Source of the DNA: Luteimonas sp. FCS-9
Lineage (GTDB): Bacteria; Pseudomonadota; Gammaproteobacteria; Xanthomonadales; Xanthomonadaceae
Length of the DNA: 64,000 nucleotides
NCBI RefSeq assembly: GCF_001014645.1
Contig: NZ_LASZ01000003.1
Span: 62,001-126,000, forward strand
Direction of reading: 5' to 3'
A program made the translations under genes and the position numbers. Below are positions 24,583 to 33,313 of the stretch, piece by piece; the first letter of the stretch is position 1, and every line of letters starts with the position of its first letter. A model generated the notes under the pieces. It was not told the origin of the DNA, did not search any database, and saw only the letters and a program-made list of their open reading frames with translations.

Positions 24583-26706
24583 TTGAAGAAGACCCTGCTG
24601 TCCGCGGCGACCGCCGTGGCGATGACGATGGCCGGCACCGCCGCGGCCCACGACCACCGCTGCCTCGACGAGACCTGCACGCTGCAGGCGCTGTTGCCGA
24701 GCGAGCCCGGCGCCGGCGGGGCGTCCGCATCGGGCGATGCCGTCGCCGCGCAGCGCATGGGCACCTGGGGCATCGACACCGCGGGCATGGACCCCGCCGT
24801 GCGCCCGGGCGAGGATTTCTTCGGCTTTGTGAGCGGCACCTGGGCGAAGACCACGCAGATCCCGTCCGACAAGTCGAGCTACGGTGCCTTCCTGGTGCTG
24901 CGCGACCTGTCGGAGGCGCGCGTGCGCCAGCTGGTCGAGGGCTACGACGTCGCCGACGCCGCGCATCCCGACCGCGCCAAGGTCGCCACGCTCTACGCCG
25001 GCTTCATGGACCAGGCGGCGATCGAGGCGCTGGGCGCGCAGCCGCTCGCGCCCAAGCTGGCCGCGATCCGCGCCGCGGGCGACAAGGACGCGCTGGCCAG
25101 GCTGATGGGCCAGAGCCAGGGCGACTTCGGCCGGAGCTTCTTCGGCCTGGGCGTGTCCGACGACCAGCGCGACCCGGACCGCTACACGCTGTACATGAGC
25201 CAGTCGGGCCTGGGCCTGGGCGACCGTGAGATGTACCTGCGCGAGAACTTCGCCCCGCAGCGCGAGCGCTACCAGGCCTACGTGGCGCAACTGCTCGAGC
25301 TCGGCGGCTGGGACGCGCCGCAGCGCAACGCCGAGGCCATCCTCGCGCTGGAGACGAAGATCGCCGAGGCGCACTGGACGCGCGCCGAGAGCCGCGACCG
25401 CGACAAGACCTACAACCCGGTCGAGCTGTCCGCCTTCGCGACCACCGCGCCCGGCTTCCCGTGGGCCACGTATTTCGCCGCGGCCGGCGTGCAGCAGGCG
25501 CCGCGCGCGGTCGTGCGCCAGAGCACCGCGATCCCGAAGATGGCGCAGATCTTCGCCGACACCGACGTCGCCACGCTGCAGGCCTGGCAGGCGTTCCACA
25601 CCATCGACAACGCGTCGCCGCTGCTGTCGAAGGCGTTCTCCGACGCCCGCTTCGAGTTCCGCAACAAGTTCCTGTCCGGCCAGCCGGAGGAGCAGGAGCG
25701 CTGGAAGCGCGGCGTCGCGTTCGCCGAGGGCACGATGGGCGAGGCGATCGGCCGTGACTACGTCGGGCTGTACTTCCCGGCCGATTCGAAGGCCAAGATG
25801 GACGAGCTGGTCGCCAACGTGAAGGTGGCGATGGGCGCACGGCTGGAGCAGCTCGACTGGATGGGGCCGGCGACCAAGGCCGAAGCGCGCAGAAAGCTCG
25901 ACGGCTTCGGCCTGAAGATCGGCCACCCCGAGACCTGGCGCGACTACAGCGGCCTCGAGGTCGAGGCCGGCGACGTGTTCGGCAACGCCGAGCGCTCGCT
26001 GGCGTTCGAGTGGGACTACCGCCGCAACCGGCTGGGCAAGGAGGTCGACAAGGGCGAGTGGGGCATGACCCCGCAGACGGTCAACGCCTACTACAACTCG
26101 GTCAAGAACGAGATCGTGTTCCCGGCCGCGATCCTGCAGCCGCCGTTCTTCGATCCCCAGGCCGACCCCGCGGTCAACTACGGCGCCATCGGCGGCGTGA
26201 TCGGCCACGAGATCATCCACGGCTTCGACGACCAGGGGCGCAAGTCCGACGGCGAAGGCGTGCTGCGCGACTGGTGGACGGCCGAGGACGCGGCGAAGTT
26301 CGAGGCGCAGGCGGCCAAGCTCGGCGCGCAGTACGAGGCCTACACGTTCCCGCAGCTGCCGGGCATGCACATCAACGGCAAGGTCGCGATGGGCGAAAAC
26401 ATCGGCGACCTGGGCGGCATCACGATCGCGCTCGAGGCCTACCGCCGCTCGCTGGACGGCAAGCCGGCACCGGAGATCGACGGCTTCAGCGGCGAGCAGC
26501 GGCTGTTCATGGGCTGGGCGCAGGTGTGGCGCACGCTGTGGCGCGACGATGCGCTGCGCCAGCAGCTGGTCAACGGCACGCATTCGCCGGGCCACATCCG
26601 CGCCTTCGCGCCGCTGCGCAACGTCGACGCGTGGTACGACGCGTTCGACGTGACCGAGCGCGATGCGCTGTGGATCGCCCCCGAGGACCGCGTCCGGATC
26701 TGGTGA
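24583..26706 (+). CDS. Secreted M13 family (neprilysin-like) zinc metallopeptidase
   Basis: The 707-residue protein has a signal peptide (LLSAATAVAMTMAGTAAAH), an M13 N-terminal helical domain and a C-terminal catalytic domain. Zinc ligands are in GHEIIHGFDDQG (HExxH) and the downstream GENIGDLGG (third ligand Glu and the conserved Asp). It cleaves small peptides in the periplasm or outside. The start is TTG at 24583 with GGAG at 24572-24575, seven bases upstream; this choice places the signal peptide at the very N-terminus. The usual C-terminal CxxW-like end reads RVRIW. It is monocistronic. Confidence 0.92.
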   Translation: MKKTLLSAATAVAMTMAGTAAAHDHRCLDETCTLQALLPSEPGAGGASASGDAVAAQRMGTWGIDTAGMDPAVRPGEDFFGFVSGTWAKTTQIPSDKSSYGAFLVLRDLSEARVRQLVEGYDVADAAHPDRAKVATLYAGFMDQAAIEALGAQPLAPKLAAIRAAGDKDALARLMGQSQGDFGRSFFGLGVSDDQRDPDRYTLYMSQSGLGLGDREMYLRENFAPQRERYQAYVAQLLELGGWDAPQRNAEAILALETKIAEAHWTRAESRDRDKTYNPVELSAFATTAPGFPWATYFAAAGVQQAPRAVVRQSTAIPKMAQIFADTDVATLQAWQAFHTIDNASPLLSKAFSDARFEFRNKFLSGQPEEQERWKRGVAFAEGTMGEAIGRDYVGLYFPADSKAKMDELVANVKVAMGARLEQLDWMGPATKAEARRKLDGFGLKIGHPETWRDYSGLEVEAGDVFGNAERSLAFEWDYRRNRLGKEVDKGEWGMTPQTVNAYYNSVKNEIVFPAAILQPPFFDPQADPAVNYGAIGGVIGHEIIHGFDDQGRKSDGEGVLRDWWTAEDAAKFEAQAAKLGAQYEAYTFPQLPGMHINGKVAMGENIGDLGGITIALEAYRRSLDGKPAPEIDGFSGEQRLFMGWAQVWRTLWRDDALRQQLVNGTHSPGHIRAFAPLRNVDAWYDAFDVTERDALWIAPEDRVRIW

Positions 26707-26757
26707 TCCTCACGCCGCACGCGTCGCCCCGGGCCCGCCCGGCGTCGACGCGCGCCT

Positions 26758-26779
26758 GACGCCGGGCGAGCCCGGCGTC
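26758..26779. terminator. Strong hairpin downstream of the M13 gene
   Basis: GACGCCGGGC at 26758-26767 pairs perfectly with GCCCGGCGTC at 26770-26779 (ten pairs, two-base apex). It begins ~52 bases after the M13 stop. No T-run follows directly (GGCGTTTCG), so intrinsic termination is likely but not certain. Confidence 0.5.
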
Positions 26780-26843
26780 GGCGTTTCGCCGGACACCGCA
26801 GACCTGCACGCGCGGCGTCCCGCCTGCAGGCACGGTGCCCCCT

Positions 26844-26910
26844 GTAGGAGCGGCCTTGGCCGCGAGGGCCTTCCCGGGAAAGCTCATCGCGCGCGCGAGC
26901 GCGCTCCTAC
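26844..26910. repeat. REP-like inverted pair (REPIN) between convergent genes
   Basis: GTAGGAGCG at 26844-26852 and its exact inverse CGCTCCTAC at 26902-26910 bound a stretch with inner palindromes (CGGCC-TT-GGCCG and GCGCGCGAGCGCGC). The GTAGGAGCGGC opening is the well-known repetitive extragenic palindrome of Pseudomonas and Xanthomonadaceae. It lies in the gap between the M13 and DUF885 genes. Confidence 0.75.
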
Positions 26911-26960
26911 GGGGCGATCGCATCGCGACGGGCGGCGCCCGGCGCGGGCCGCCTCGCCGC

Positions 26961-28808
26961 TCAGCCGGCGGTCGAGGCCTCGCGGACGTAGGCGTCGACC
27001 TCGCGTTCGAGCAGGTCGAGCGGCACGACGCCGGTCAGCAGCACGCGGTTGTGGAACGCGCGCGGGTCGAAGCGGTCGCCGAGCGCGGCGCGCGCCTTGT
27101 CGCGCAGCCGGACGATCTCGAGCTGGCCGATCATGTACGAGGTCGCCTGGCCGGGCATGACGACGTAGCGGTCGACCTCGGACGGCGGAATGCCGTAGTC
27201 GATCGCCTGCTGGCGGGTCCAGCGCATCGCGTGCAGGCCGGTGTCGACGACCAGCCGACGGGCGCGGAACAGCTCGGCGTCCAGCTGCCCGAGCCGGCCT
27301 TCCGGGTCGTCCGCGTACCAGCCTTCCTCGGCCGCCAGGCGCCCGGCGTACAGCGCCCAGCCCTCGCTGAAGGCCGAAATGCCACCCAATGCGCGCGTCT
27401 GGCGGAACTTCGGCAGCGCGGCGTTCTCCACCGCCAGCGCGACCTGGAAGTGATGGCCGGGCACGGTCTCGTGGTAGACCAGCGTGCGCAGGCCGAAGCG
27501 CGTGAGCCGCTCGGGCCGCAGCGGCATCTGGTAGACGCCCGGGCGCGAGCCGTCGAGCGGCGGCGCGGTGTAGCTGGCGGCCGCGCTGGCCCAGCGGTAC
27601 TCCGGGTAGGGCCGGGCGATCACCGCCGAGCGCGGGCGGATGTCGAACAGCGCGTCGCTGCGGCGCTCGGCGTCGCGCATCATCGTCTCGATGTCGGCCA
27701 TGATCGCCGCGCGCCCGGCGGCGTCGTCGGGATAGGCGAGGTCGCGGCGCAACTGCGCCAGCCGCGCCTCGACGCTGCTGTCGTCGCGCCCGAGCGAGCG
27801 CAGGATCGCGTCCATCTCGCCCTCGATGCGCGCGACCTCGCGCAGGCCGATCTCGTGGATCTGCCGTGCGTCCAGGTCGGTGGAGGTGAAGCGGCGCAAC
27901 TGGTAGGCATAGGCCTGTTCGCCGTCGGGGAAGCGCCACAGGCCGGCATCGTCGGTCGCGCGCGGCAGCTGCGCTTCGAGCTCGGCGATCGCACGCGACC
28001 AGGCCGGGTACACGCTGTCGCGCACGATGCGCGTCGCCGCCTCGACGGAGGACTGGCGCGTGGCGGCATCGAGCCCGTCGACGCCCTGCAGCCGTTCGTC
28101 GAACGTCGCGACCAGCGGATTGCGCTGCGGCGGCGCGGCCACGAACTGGCGCATCTGCGCGATCGTCGCCTCGAGGATGAAGCGCGGAGGCAGGATGCCG
28201 CGCGCGGCCAGTGCGTGGGCCTGCGCGGTGGCTTCGTCCATCCGGGCCTCGAACAGATCCAGCCTGGCGAGGTAGCTGTCGGCATCGCGCGCGTCGCGCA
28301 CCGGGTGCACGACCGTCATCAGGTTCGGCAGGCCGACGTTGGCGCCGCCGAACTGCTGCAGCGGATACGCGTAGTCGTCGTAGCGGTCGCCTTCGATCAG
28401 GCTGCGCAGCTGCCAGGCCATCAACTCGGCCGACACGCGCTCGGTGTCGGACATCGCCGCCGGGTCGAAGCGGGCGAGCTCGACCAGGCCGCGCTCGGCC
28501 AGCGCGATCGTCTGTGCGCGGAACGCGGGCGTCTGCGGCGTGAGTTCGCGGTCCAGCTGCCGTTGCAGGGCCTCGTCGAAGTAGCGGCTGGCGGTGGATG
28601 CGGACGGCTGCCGGCGCATCCATTCGTCGGAGAACCGCGCGAAGAACGCCGACACCGATGTGTCGGTGCGCTCGGCACTGCCGGCCGGCCGCGACGCGTC
28701 CGGGGTCGATGCCGTCGGCGCCGTGCCGCACGCGGCGACGGACAGCGCGGCGGTCAGGGCCAGGGCGAGGGGTGCGATGCGGCGGGATGCGGTCACGGGC
28801 GGTTCCAT
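26961..28808 (-). CDS. DUF885 family lipoprotein, predicted zinc peptidase
   Basis: The 615-residue protein has a lipoprotein signal with lipobox SVAACG. The body is a DUF885 domain, an all-helical metallopeptidase-like fold related to M32 carboxypeptidases. The zinc motif reads YHETVPGHH and is followed by SEGWALY, the signature of the family. Substrate is unknown; homologues are periplasmic peptidases. The ATG at 28808 gives the shortest frame with a complete signal. It lies 34 bases after the stop of the upstream fatty acid transporter gene on the same strand, so the two may share a transcript. Confidence 0.87.
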   Translation of the reverse strand: MEPPVTASRRIAPLALALTAALSVAACGTAPTASTPDASRPAGSAERTDTSVSAFFARFSDEWMRRQPSASTASRYFDEALQRQLDRELTPQTPAFRAQTIALAERGLVELARFDPAAMSDTERVSAELMAWQLRSLIEGDRYDDYAYPLQQFGGANVGLPNLMTVVHPVRDARDADSYLARLDLFEARMDEATAQAHALAARGILPPRFILEATIAQMRQFVAAPPQRNPLVATFDERLQGVDGLDAATRQSSVEAATRIVRDSVYPAWSRAIAELEAQLPRATDDAGLWRFPDGEQAYAYQLRRFTSTDLDARQIHEIGLREVARIEGEMDAILRSLGRDDSSVEARLAQLRRDLAYPDDAAGRAAIMADIETMMRDAERRSDALFDIRPRSAVIARPYPEYRWASAAASYTAPPLDGSRPGVYQMPLRPERLTRFGLRTLVYHETVPGHHFQVALAVENAALPKFRQTRALGGISAFSEGWALYAGRLAAEEGWYADDPEGRLGQLDAELFRARRLVVDTGLHAMRWTRQQAIDYGIPPSEVDRYVVMPGQATSYMIGQLEIVRLRDKARAALGDRFDPRAFHNRVLLTGVVPLDLLEREVDAYVREASTAG

Positions 28809-28842
28809 CGGACGAAGGCGCCTGCGATTCTACGCACGCCGC

Positions 28843-30147
28843 TCACGCGAACAGGAACACCGCGCCGATGATCACGCCCGAAGCGAACAGCAGCATCAGG
28901 CAGTAGCCCATGATGTCCTTGATCTTCAGCCCGGCGATCGCCAGCAGTGGCAGCGCGAAGAACGGCTGCAGCATGCTGGTCCACGCATCGCCCCAGGCGA
29001 CTGCCATCGCCACGCGCGCCAGATCCGCGTCCAGCGCCTGCGCCGCGGGCACCATCACCGGTGCCTGCACCGCCCACTGGCCACCGCCCGACGGCACGAA
29101 CATGTTGATCAGCCCGGCGGACAGGAACGTCCACAGCGGCAACGTCGAGGCGCTCGCGAACGAGGCGAACCACTCCGACAGCGTGGTCGCCAGCCCCGAG
29201 CCGACGAGGATCGCCATGATCCCGGCATAGAACGGGAACTGCACCACGATGCCCGCGCCGCCCTTGATCGCCTCCTGCAGCGCGGCGAGCAACCGCGCCG
29301 GCGTGCGGTGCAGCACGATGCCGAGCATCAGGAAGCCGTAGTTGACGATGTTGAGGTTGAGCCCGCCGCCCGTGGCGAAGTGGTCGACCAGGTAGGCCAG
29401 CCCGGCCGCGCCGACCGCCACCGACAGGATCCACCCGTGCTCCAGGCGCACTGCCGGCGTGGCGTCGTGCGCGAGCGCCGGCGGCGCGGGGTCGTCGGGC
29501 GGCGAGAACAGCACCGCCTCGTCGTCGCCCGGCGTCATCGCGCGGTTGATCAGCGGGATCGCGATCGCCAGCAGCGCGAGGATCAGGAGGTTGAAGGGCG
29601 CGAAGATCGTCTCGCTGGTGGGGATCAGCCCCATCGTGTCCTGCAGGAAGTGGCCTTCGGTGGCGATCGTCAGCGGGATCGAGCCCGACAGGCCGCCGTG
29701 CCAGACCAGGAAGCCGGAGTAGGCGCTGGCGACGAGCAGGCGGTAGTCCACCCGCACGTGGCGCGCGACCTCGCGCGCGAACAGCGCGCCGATGACCAGG
29801 CCGAAGCCCCAGTTGATCCAGTTGGCGATCAGCGCCACCAGCGTGACCACGACGATCGCGTTGCGCGGCGTGCGGCAGCGCGAGGCCAGCGCGGTGAGCA
29901 TCCGCGCGACCGGCGGCGTGCGCGCGAGGATGAAGCCGGTCACCAGCACCAGCAGCATCTGCATCGAGAAGCCCAGCAGCTCCCAGAAGCCGCCGCCCCA
30001 GTGCCGGATCAGCTCCAGCGGCGGCGTGCGTTCGATCGCGAGCGCGGCCGCGGCGGCGATCGCGGTGAAGATCAGCACGAAGACGTAGGCGTCGGGCAGG
30101 TAGCGCTCGACCAGGCGGACGGACAGGCGCGTGGCGCGCTGGAACAT
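28843..30147 (-). CDS. Short-chain fatty acid transporter (AtoE/TIGR00366 family)
   Basis: The 434-residue integral membrane protein has ~12 helices and the family signatures NWINWGFGLVIGALFARE, WHGGLSGSIPLTIAT and MFVPSGGGQWAVQAP. Members import short-chain fatty acids such as acetoacetate or butyrate. The ATG at 30147 follows GGAG by seven bases; an upstream in-frame ATG at 30261 was rejected because the 38 added residues are arginine-rich. No acetoacetate CoA-transferase genes accompany it here, so the substrate is inferred from family only. Confidence 0.88.
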   Translation of the reverse strand: MFQRATRLSVRLVERYLPDAYVFVLIFTAIAAAAALAIERTPPLELIRHWGGGFWELLGFSMQMLLVLVTGFILARTPPVARMLTALASRCRTPRNAIVVVTLVALIANWINWGFGLVIGALFAREVARHVRVDYRLLVASAYSGFLVWHGGLSGSIPLTIATEGHFLQDTMGLIPTSETIFAPFNLLILALLAIAIPLINRAMTPGDDEAVLFSPPDDPAPPALAHDATPAVRLEHGWILSVAVGAAGLAYLVDHFATGGGLNLNIVNYGFLMLGIVLHRTPARLLAALQEAIKGGAGIVVQFPFYAGIMAILVGSGLATTLSEWFASFASASTLPLWTFLSAGLINMFVPSGGGQWAVQAPVMVPAAQALDADLARVAMAVAWGDAWTSMLQPFFALPLLAIAGLKIKDIMGYCLMLLFASGVIIGAVFLFA

Positions 30148-30303
30148 GGGCGGTCTCCGAAAGCCGGCAAGCCGTCGAAGATACCCGGACCGGCCGCGCG
30201 ACGCCCTGGGACGATGGTCGATGCCCTTGTCGTGCGCGCCGGCGCGGCAATCGAACCGCAACCGGCAGCGACGCCGTCGTGCGGCGTCGCTGCGTGGGAC
30301 GGC

Positions 30304-30906
30304 TCAGCCGTGCACGCGGAAGCGCACGGCGTCGTCGATGAAGTCCTTGTCGCCGAACGGCGCTTCGTTCGAGCCGAACGGCATCTGCGCGCGCAGCTTC
30401 CAGCTCGCGGGCAGCGACCAGCGGGCGGCGACCGCGGCGTCGGGCAGCGGGTTGTAGTGCTGCAGGCTGGCGCCGATGCCGGCGTTGGCCAGCGCGGTCC
30501 ACACCGAGAACTGCGCGATCGCGCTCGAGTGCTCCGACCACACCGGGAAGTTGTCCGCATACAGCGGGAACTGGTCCTGCAGGCTGCGGATCACGTCCTG
30601 GTCCTCGTAGAACAGCACGGTACCGGCGCCGGCCGCGAAGCTGTCGATCTTCGCGTCGGTGGCGGCGAAGGCGTCGGCCGGCACGATCGCACGCAGCGCG
30701 TCCTTGACGATGCCCCAGAACGCGACGCTCTGGTCGCCGAACAGGATCACCCCGCGCGCGCTCTGCGAATTGAACGACGACGGGCTCAGGCGCACCGCCT
30801 CCTGGATCAGTTCGATGGTCGCCTGCTGCGGAATCGGCAGCGAACGCCCGAGGCTGTACTGGGTGCGGCGGCGGCGCGAGGCCTCGAGAAACGGGTTGCT
30901 GGACAT
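30304..30906 (-). CDS. Nitroreductase family protein
   Basis: The 200-residue protein matches the YdgI/HBN-type nitroreductases: N-terminal RRRRTQYSLGRSLP for FMN phosphate binding, LSPSSFNSQSAR, and NAGIGASLQHYNP. It would be a cytosolic FMN enzyme reducing quinones or nitro compounds with NAD(P)H. The ATG at 30906 is followed by conserved sequence; the longer frame to 31260 covers the non-coding gap. It is monocistronic, with a 156-base gap before the next gene start downstream. Confidence 0.9.
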   Translation of the reverse strand: MSSNPFLEASRRRRTQYSLGRSLPIPQQATIELIQEAVRLSPSSFNSQSARGVILFGDQSVAFWGIVKDALRAIVPADAFAATDAKIDSFAAGAGTVLFYEDQDVIRSLQDQFPLYADNFPVWSEHSSAIAQFSVWTALANAGIGASLQHYNPLPDAAVAARWSLPASWKLRAQMPFGSNEAPFGDKDFIDDAVRFRVHG

Positions 30907-31070
30907 GCTCGGCTTTCCTGGTGGGGAGGGACGGGCCGCGGTGCGGCGACCGGAAAGTGTGGCGCCGCGCACGCGCCCCGGTAGCGCGGGCGACGGAAAG
31001 GAGCGTTTCAGGCTGATGCGGGCTGGGGACGACAACCTTTCCCTGACGGGATGCTTCTGGCTATTGGCGA

Positions 31071-31108
31071 AAAACAAAAAAGCCGGCATTCCCAAGGGAA
31101 TGCCGGCT
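31071..31108 (-). terminator. Rho-independent terminator of the glycine-zipper gene
   Basis: AGCCGGCATTCCC (31081-31093) pairs with GGGAATGCCGGCT (31096-31108), a 13-base stem with a two-base apex. Read on the minus strand it is followed by a T-rich run (the A-run at 31071-31080). It starts ~22 bases after the stop of the 31130-31495 gene. This is the clearest intrinsic terminator in the window. Confidence 0.93.
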
Positions 31109-31129
31109 GGGCATTGTGAAGCGATGGGG

Positions 31130-31495
31130 TCAGCGATAGACGCGATCGCAACGTGTCTCGACGACGCGGTCGCCGCGGGTCTCCTGGCGGTTGCCCTGGA
31201 CGTTGCGACCGATCGCGCCACCCGCCACGGCGCCGCCGACGGTCGCGATCTTGCGTCCATTGCCGCTGCCGATCTGGTTGCCGATCAGGCCGCCGATGAC
31301 CGCACCGGCCGCCGTGCCGCCGACGCGATTGGGATCTGTGCTGTTGCGCTGGACCTCGACGTCCTTGCAGACCACGCGGCTGCCGTCGTCGAAGCGGCGC
31401 CCCTCGTCCTGGGGGCCGTAGTGCTGGGCGTGGGCGGTTCCGGCCGCAGCCAGCGAAAACAGGCCGAGGCAGGCGAGCGTGCGGAACGTGTTCAT
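31130..31495 (-). CDS. Glycine-zipper 2TM domain protein, exported
   Basis: The 121-residue protein has a signal peptide ending AHAQ and a central glycine-zipper region (GTAAGAVIGGLIGNQIGSG, then VGGAVAGGAIGRNVQG). Two cysteines, one before and one after the zipper, could form a disulfide. Members of this family (SlyB/RcnB-like) sit in the cell envelope, but their role is poorly defined. The ATG at 31495 follows GGAG by seven bases. It ends in a strong terminator and stands alone, which fits a well-expressed single gene. Confidence 0.85.
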   Translation of the reverse strand: MNTFRTLACLGLFSLAAAGTAHAQHYGPQDEGRRFDDGSRVVCKDVEVQRNSTDPNRVGGTAAGAVIGGLIGNQIGSGNGRKIATVGGAVAGGAIGRNVQGNRQETRGDRVVETRCDRVYR

Positions 31496-31628
31496 GGCGA
31501 TCTCCACGGAAGGACGGAAGGAACGCCGTCGATGCTCGCAGCGCGTTTGGCAACTCCACATGAAACCCGGGCTTTGGGAGCGCCGCGGTTCAGCGCGCGG
31601 GGCGCCGCGTGACGGCTGCGTCGCCGCG

Positions 31629-32429
31629 TCAGGCGTACTGCATCTTCCGCGTCATGCCGCCATCGACCACGATGTTCTGGCCGGTCACGAAGCCCGATGC
31701 CGGCGAGAGCAGATGCACCGCGAGCGCTGCGATGTCTTCCGGCGTGCCGGCCCGGCCGGCAGGGTGCTGGGCGTGGTCGCGCCTCGACAGCTTCGGACGT
31801 CGGCGCGCGGCCGGACGCCGCCAGTCGTCGGTCACGATCCAGCCCGGGCTGATCGCGTTCGCCCGCACGCGCGGCCCCTCGCTGATCGCCAGCGCATGCG
31901 TGAGCGCGACGAGTCCGCCCTTGGCCGCGGCGTAGGGCTCGGTGTGCGCCTCGGACTGCAGCACCCGGCTGGAGGCGATGTTGACGATCGCGCCCTGCCG
32001 TTCGCGCAGCATCGGCAGCGCGTGCTTGCAGCACAGGAACGCGCCGGTGAGGTGCGCGTCGACGAAGCGACGCCATTGCGCCAGCGGCAGCGTGGCGAGG
32101 TCGTCGACCTGCGGATCGGCCGGGCCGGCGTTGTTGACCAGGCCGTCGATCGGGCCCAGGCGCGCGGCTGCCTTCCGCAGGAAGCCGCGCACCGACGCCT
32201 CGCGGGCGACGTCCAGCGGCGCGAACCAGGCGCGGTCGCCGACGTTCCATTCGGCCAGGCAGGCGGCGCCGGCATCGCGATCCAGATCGCCGATCGCGAC
32301 GCGCCCACCGGCACCGAGCACCGCCTGCGCGATGCCGCGGCCGATGCCCTGTGCGCCGCCGGTGACGACGACCACGCGGTCGCGCATCGGCAACGGGTCG
32401 AGCGGGACGATCGGTGGGGTCAGCGACAT
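31629..32429 (-). CDS. SDR family NAD(P)-dependent oxidoreductase
   Basis: The 266-residue protein is a classical short-chain dehydrogenase. Visible are the cofactor motif TGGAQGIG, the structural NNAG, the catalytic Ser in NIASSRVLQ, the catalytic Tyr and Lys in YAAAKGG, and a C-terminal GQNIVVDGGMTRKMQY. The Asp after beta-2 (IGDLD) suggests NAD preference. Substrate is unknown. The ATG at 32429 drops 17 noisy residues from the longest frame. The neighbouring 89-residue gene is on the same strand 71 bases upstream. Confidence 0.9.
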   Translation of the reverse strand: MSLTPPIVPLDPLPMRDRVVVVTGGAQGIGRGIAQAVLGAGGRVAIGDLDRDAGAACLAEWNVGDRAWFAPLDVAREASVRGFLRKAAARLGPIDGLVNNAGPADPQVDDLATLPLAQWRRFVDAHLTGAFLCCKHALPMLRERQGAIVNIASSRVLQSEAHTEPYAAAKGGLVALTHALAISEGPRVRANAISPGWIVTDDWRRPAARRRPKLSRRDHAQHPAGRAGTPEDIAALAVHLLSPASGFVTGQNIVVDGGMTRKMQYA

Positions 32430-32500
32430 CGCGGCACCTGCGGGGCGAAACGGCAGGCCGCAGCGTCGCAGCGGCGGCATCGACGCCGCGTGCAGGCGGC

Positions 32501-32770
32501 TCAGCCGCCGCGGGTCTTCTTCGCTGCGCCGGTCGCGGCCTTCGGCGGCTCGGCGTCGACGCGCGTCAGCGTGCGGGTGACGCCCAGCACCTCGATGCGC
32601 CCGCCGGCCGCGCGGAACCGCGCGAGGTCGGCCGCAATGCGGTCGCTGGTCACGTTCGCGCCCCGGTCGCCGGGCTTGCGCGGGCCTGCGAACAGGTGGC
32701 CGGTGCTCGACGCGGTCGCGGGGGAGGCCTGCGGGGCAGGGGGGGACACCGTTTTCTTGGTGCGTGACAT
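32501..32770 (-). CDS. Small hypothetical protein
   Basis: This 89-residue protein begins MSRTKKTVSPP, has a low-complexity Ala/Pro/Ser N-terminal third, a more ordered middle (TSDRIAADLARFRAAGGRIEVLGVTRTL) and a basic Lys/Arg end. The middle could form a helix-turn and a beta strand. The ATG at 32770 has GGAG eight bases upstream. It follows the Cys-cluster gene after ~11 bases, so the two form a likely operon. I do not recognise a family. Confidence 0.65.
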   Translation of the reverse strand: MSRTKKTVSPPAPQASPATASSTGHLFAGPRKPGDRGANVTSDRIAADLARFRAAGGRIEVLGVTRTLTRVDAEPPKAATGAAKKTRGG

Positions 32771-32781
32771 CGGTCGCTCCT

Positions 32782-33087
32782 TCAGTACATCGTCAGGGGA
32801 ATGCCGCGTCGCCCGCTTTCGGCGTAGTCCTCGCGGACCGAGCGGCAATAGGCGCCGGCCATCGCGAATCGCCGGCAGATCTCGGGACGGCTGTCGTAGA
32901 TCGAACAGCGCATGCGGGCCGCGTCGATCGCCACGCACCAGCCTTCCTCGTCGCGCGCCATCACGTGCAGGCCCGCGTCGGTGACCTCGACGAACCGGTC
33001 CGGCACGTCATCGTCGCCCTGCAGCACCACCGTGAGCCGGCAGCAGACCGCGTCGCAGCGGGCGCAGTCGATCTCCTCTCCCGTCAT
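32782..33087 (-). CDS. YkgJ family cysteine cluster protein
   Basis: This ~101-residue protein has the family's cysteine pattern: CARCDAVCC near the N-terminus, then C in EEGWCVAID, C in MRCSIYDSRPEICR, and a final C in GAYCRS. The family probably binds zinc or an iron-sulfur cluster; its role is unknown. The chosen ATG at 33087 lacks a clear ribosome binding site, and an upstream start cannot be excluded because the frame is open to 33276. It precedes a small unknown gene on the same strand. Confidence 0.8.
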   Translation of the reverse strand: MTGEEIDCARCDAVCCRLTVVLQGDDDVPDRFVEVTDAGLHVMARDEEGWCVAIDAARMRCSIYDSRPEICRRFAMAGAYCRSVREDYAESGRRGIPLTMY

Positions 33088-33313
33088 CGACGGCGCGCCG
33101 GACGACGCGAGGCGTGCGACGAAGGCGAGGGCGGGAAGGGGTGATGGCCGGTCATTGCGCTTCCTGGGGAGCGTCGCCCGGGCGGGGCGGTACACGTGGG
33201 GGAAGCGAGGCGGGCGACGGCTCAGGTCGCGCGGGACGCGCGGAACGGGCGCAAGGCCCGGCGGCCAGCATAGCACCGCGGGCGCGCAGGTCCCCGCGCC
33301 CCGGCGGCGCGGT

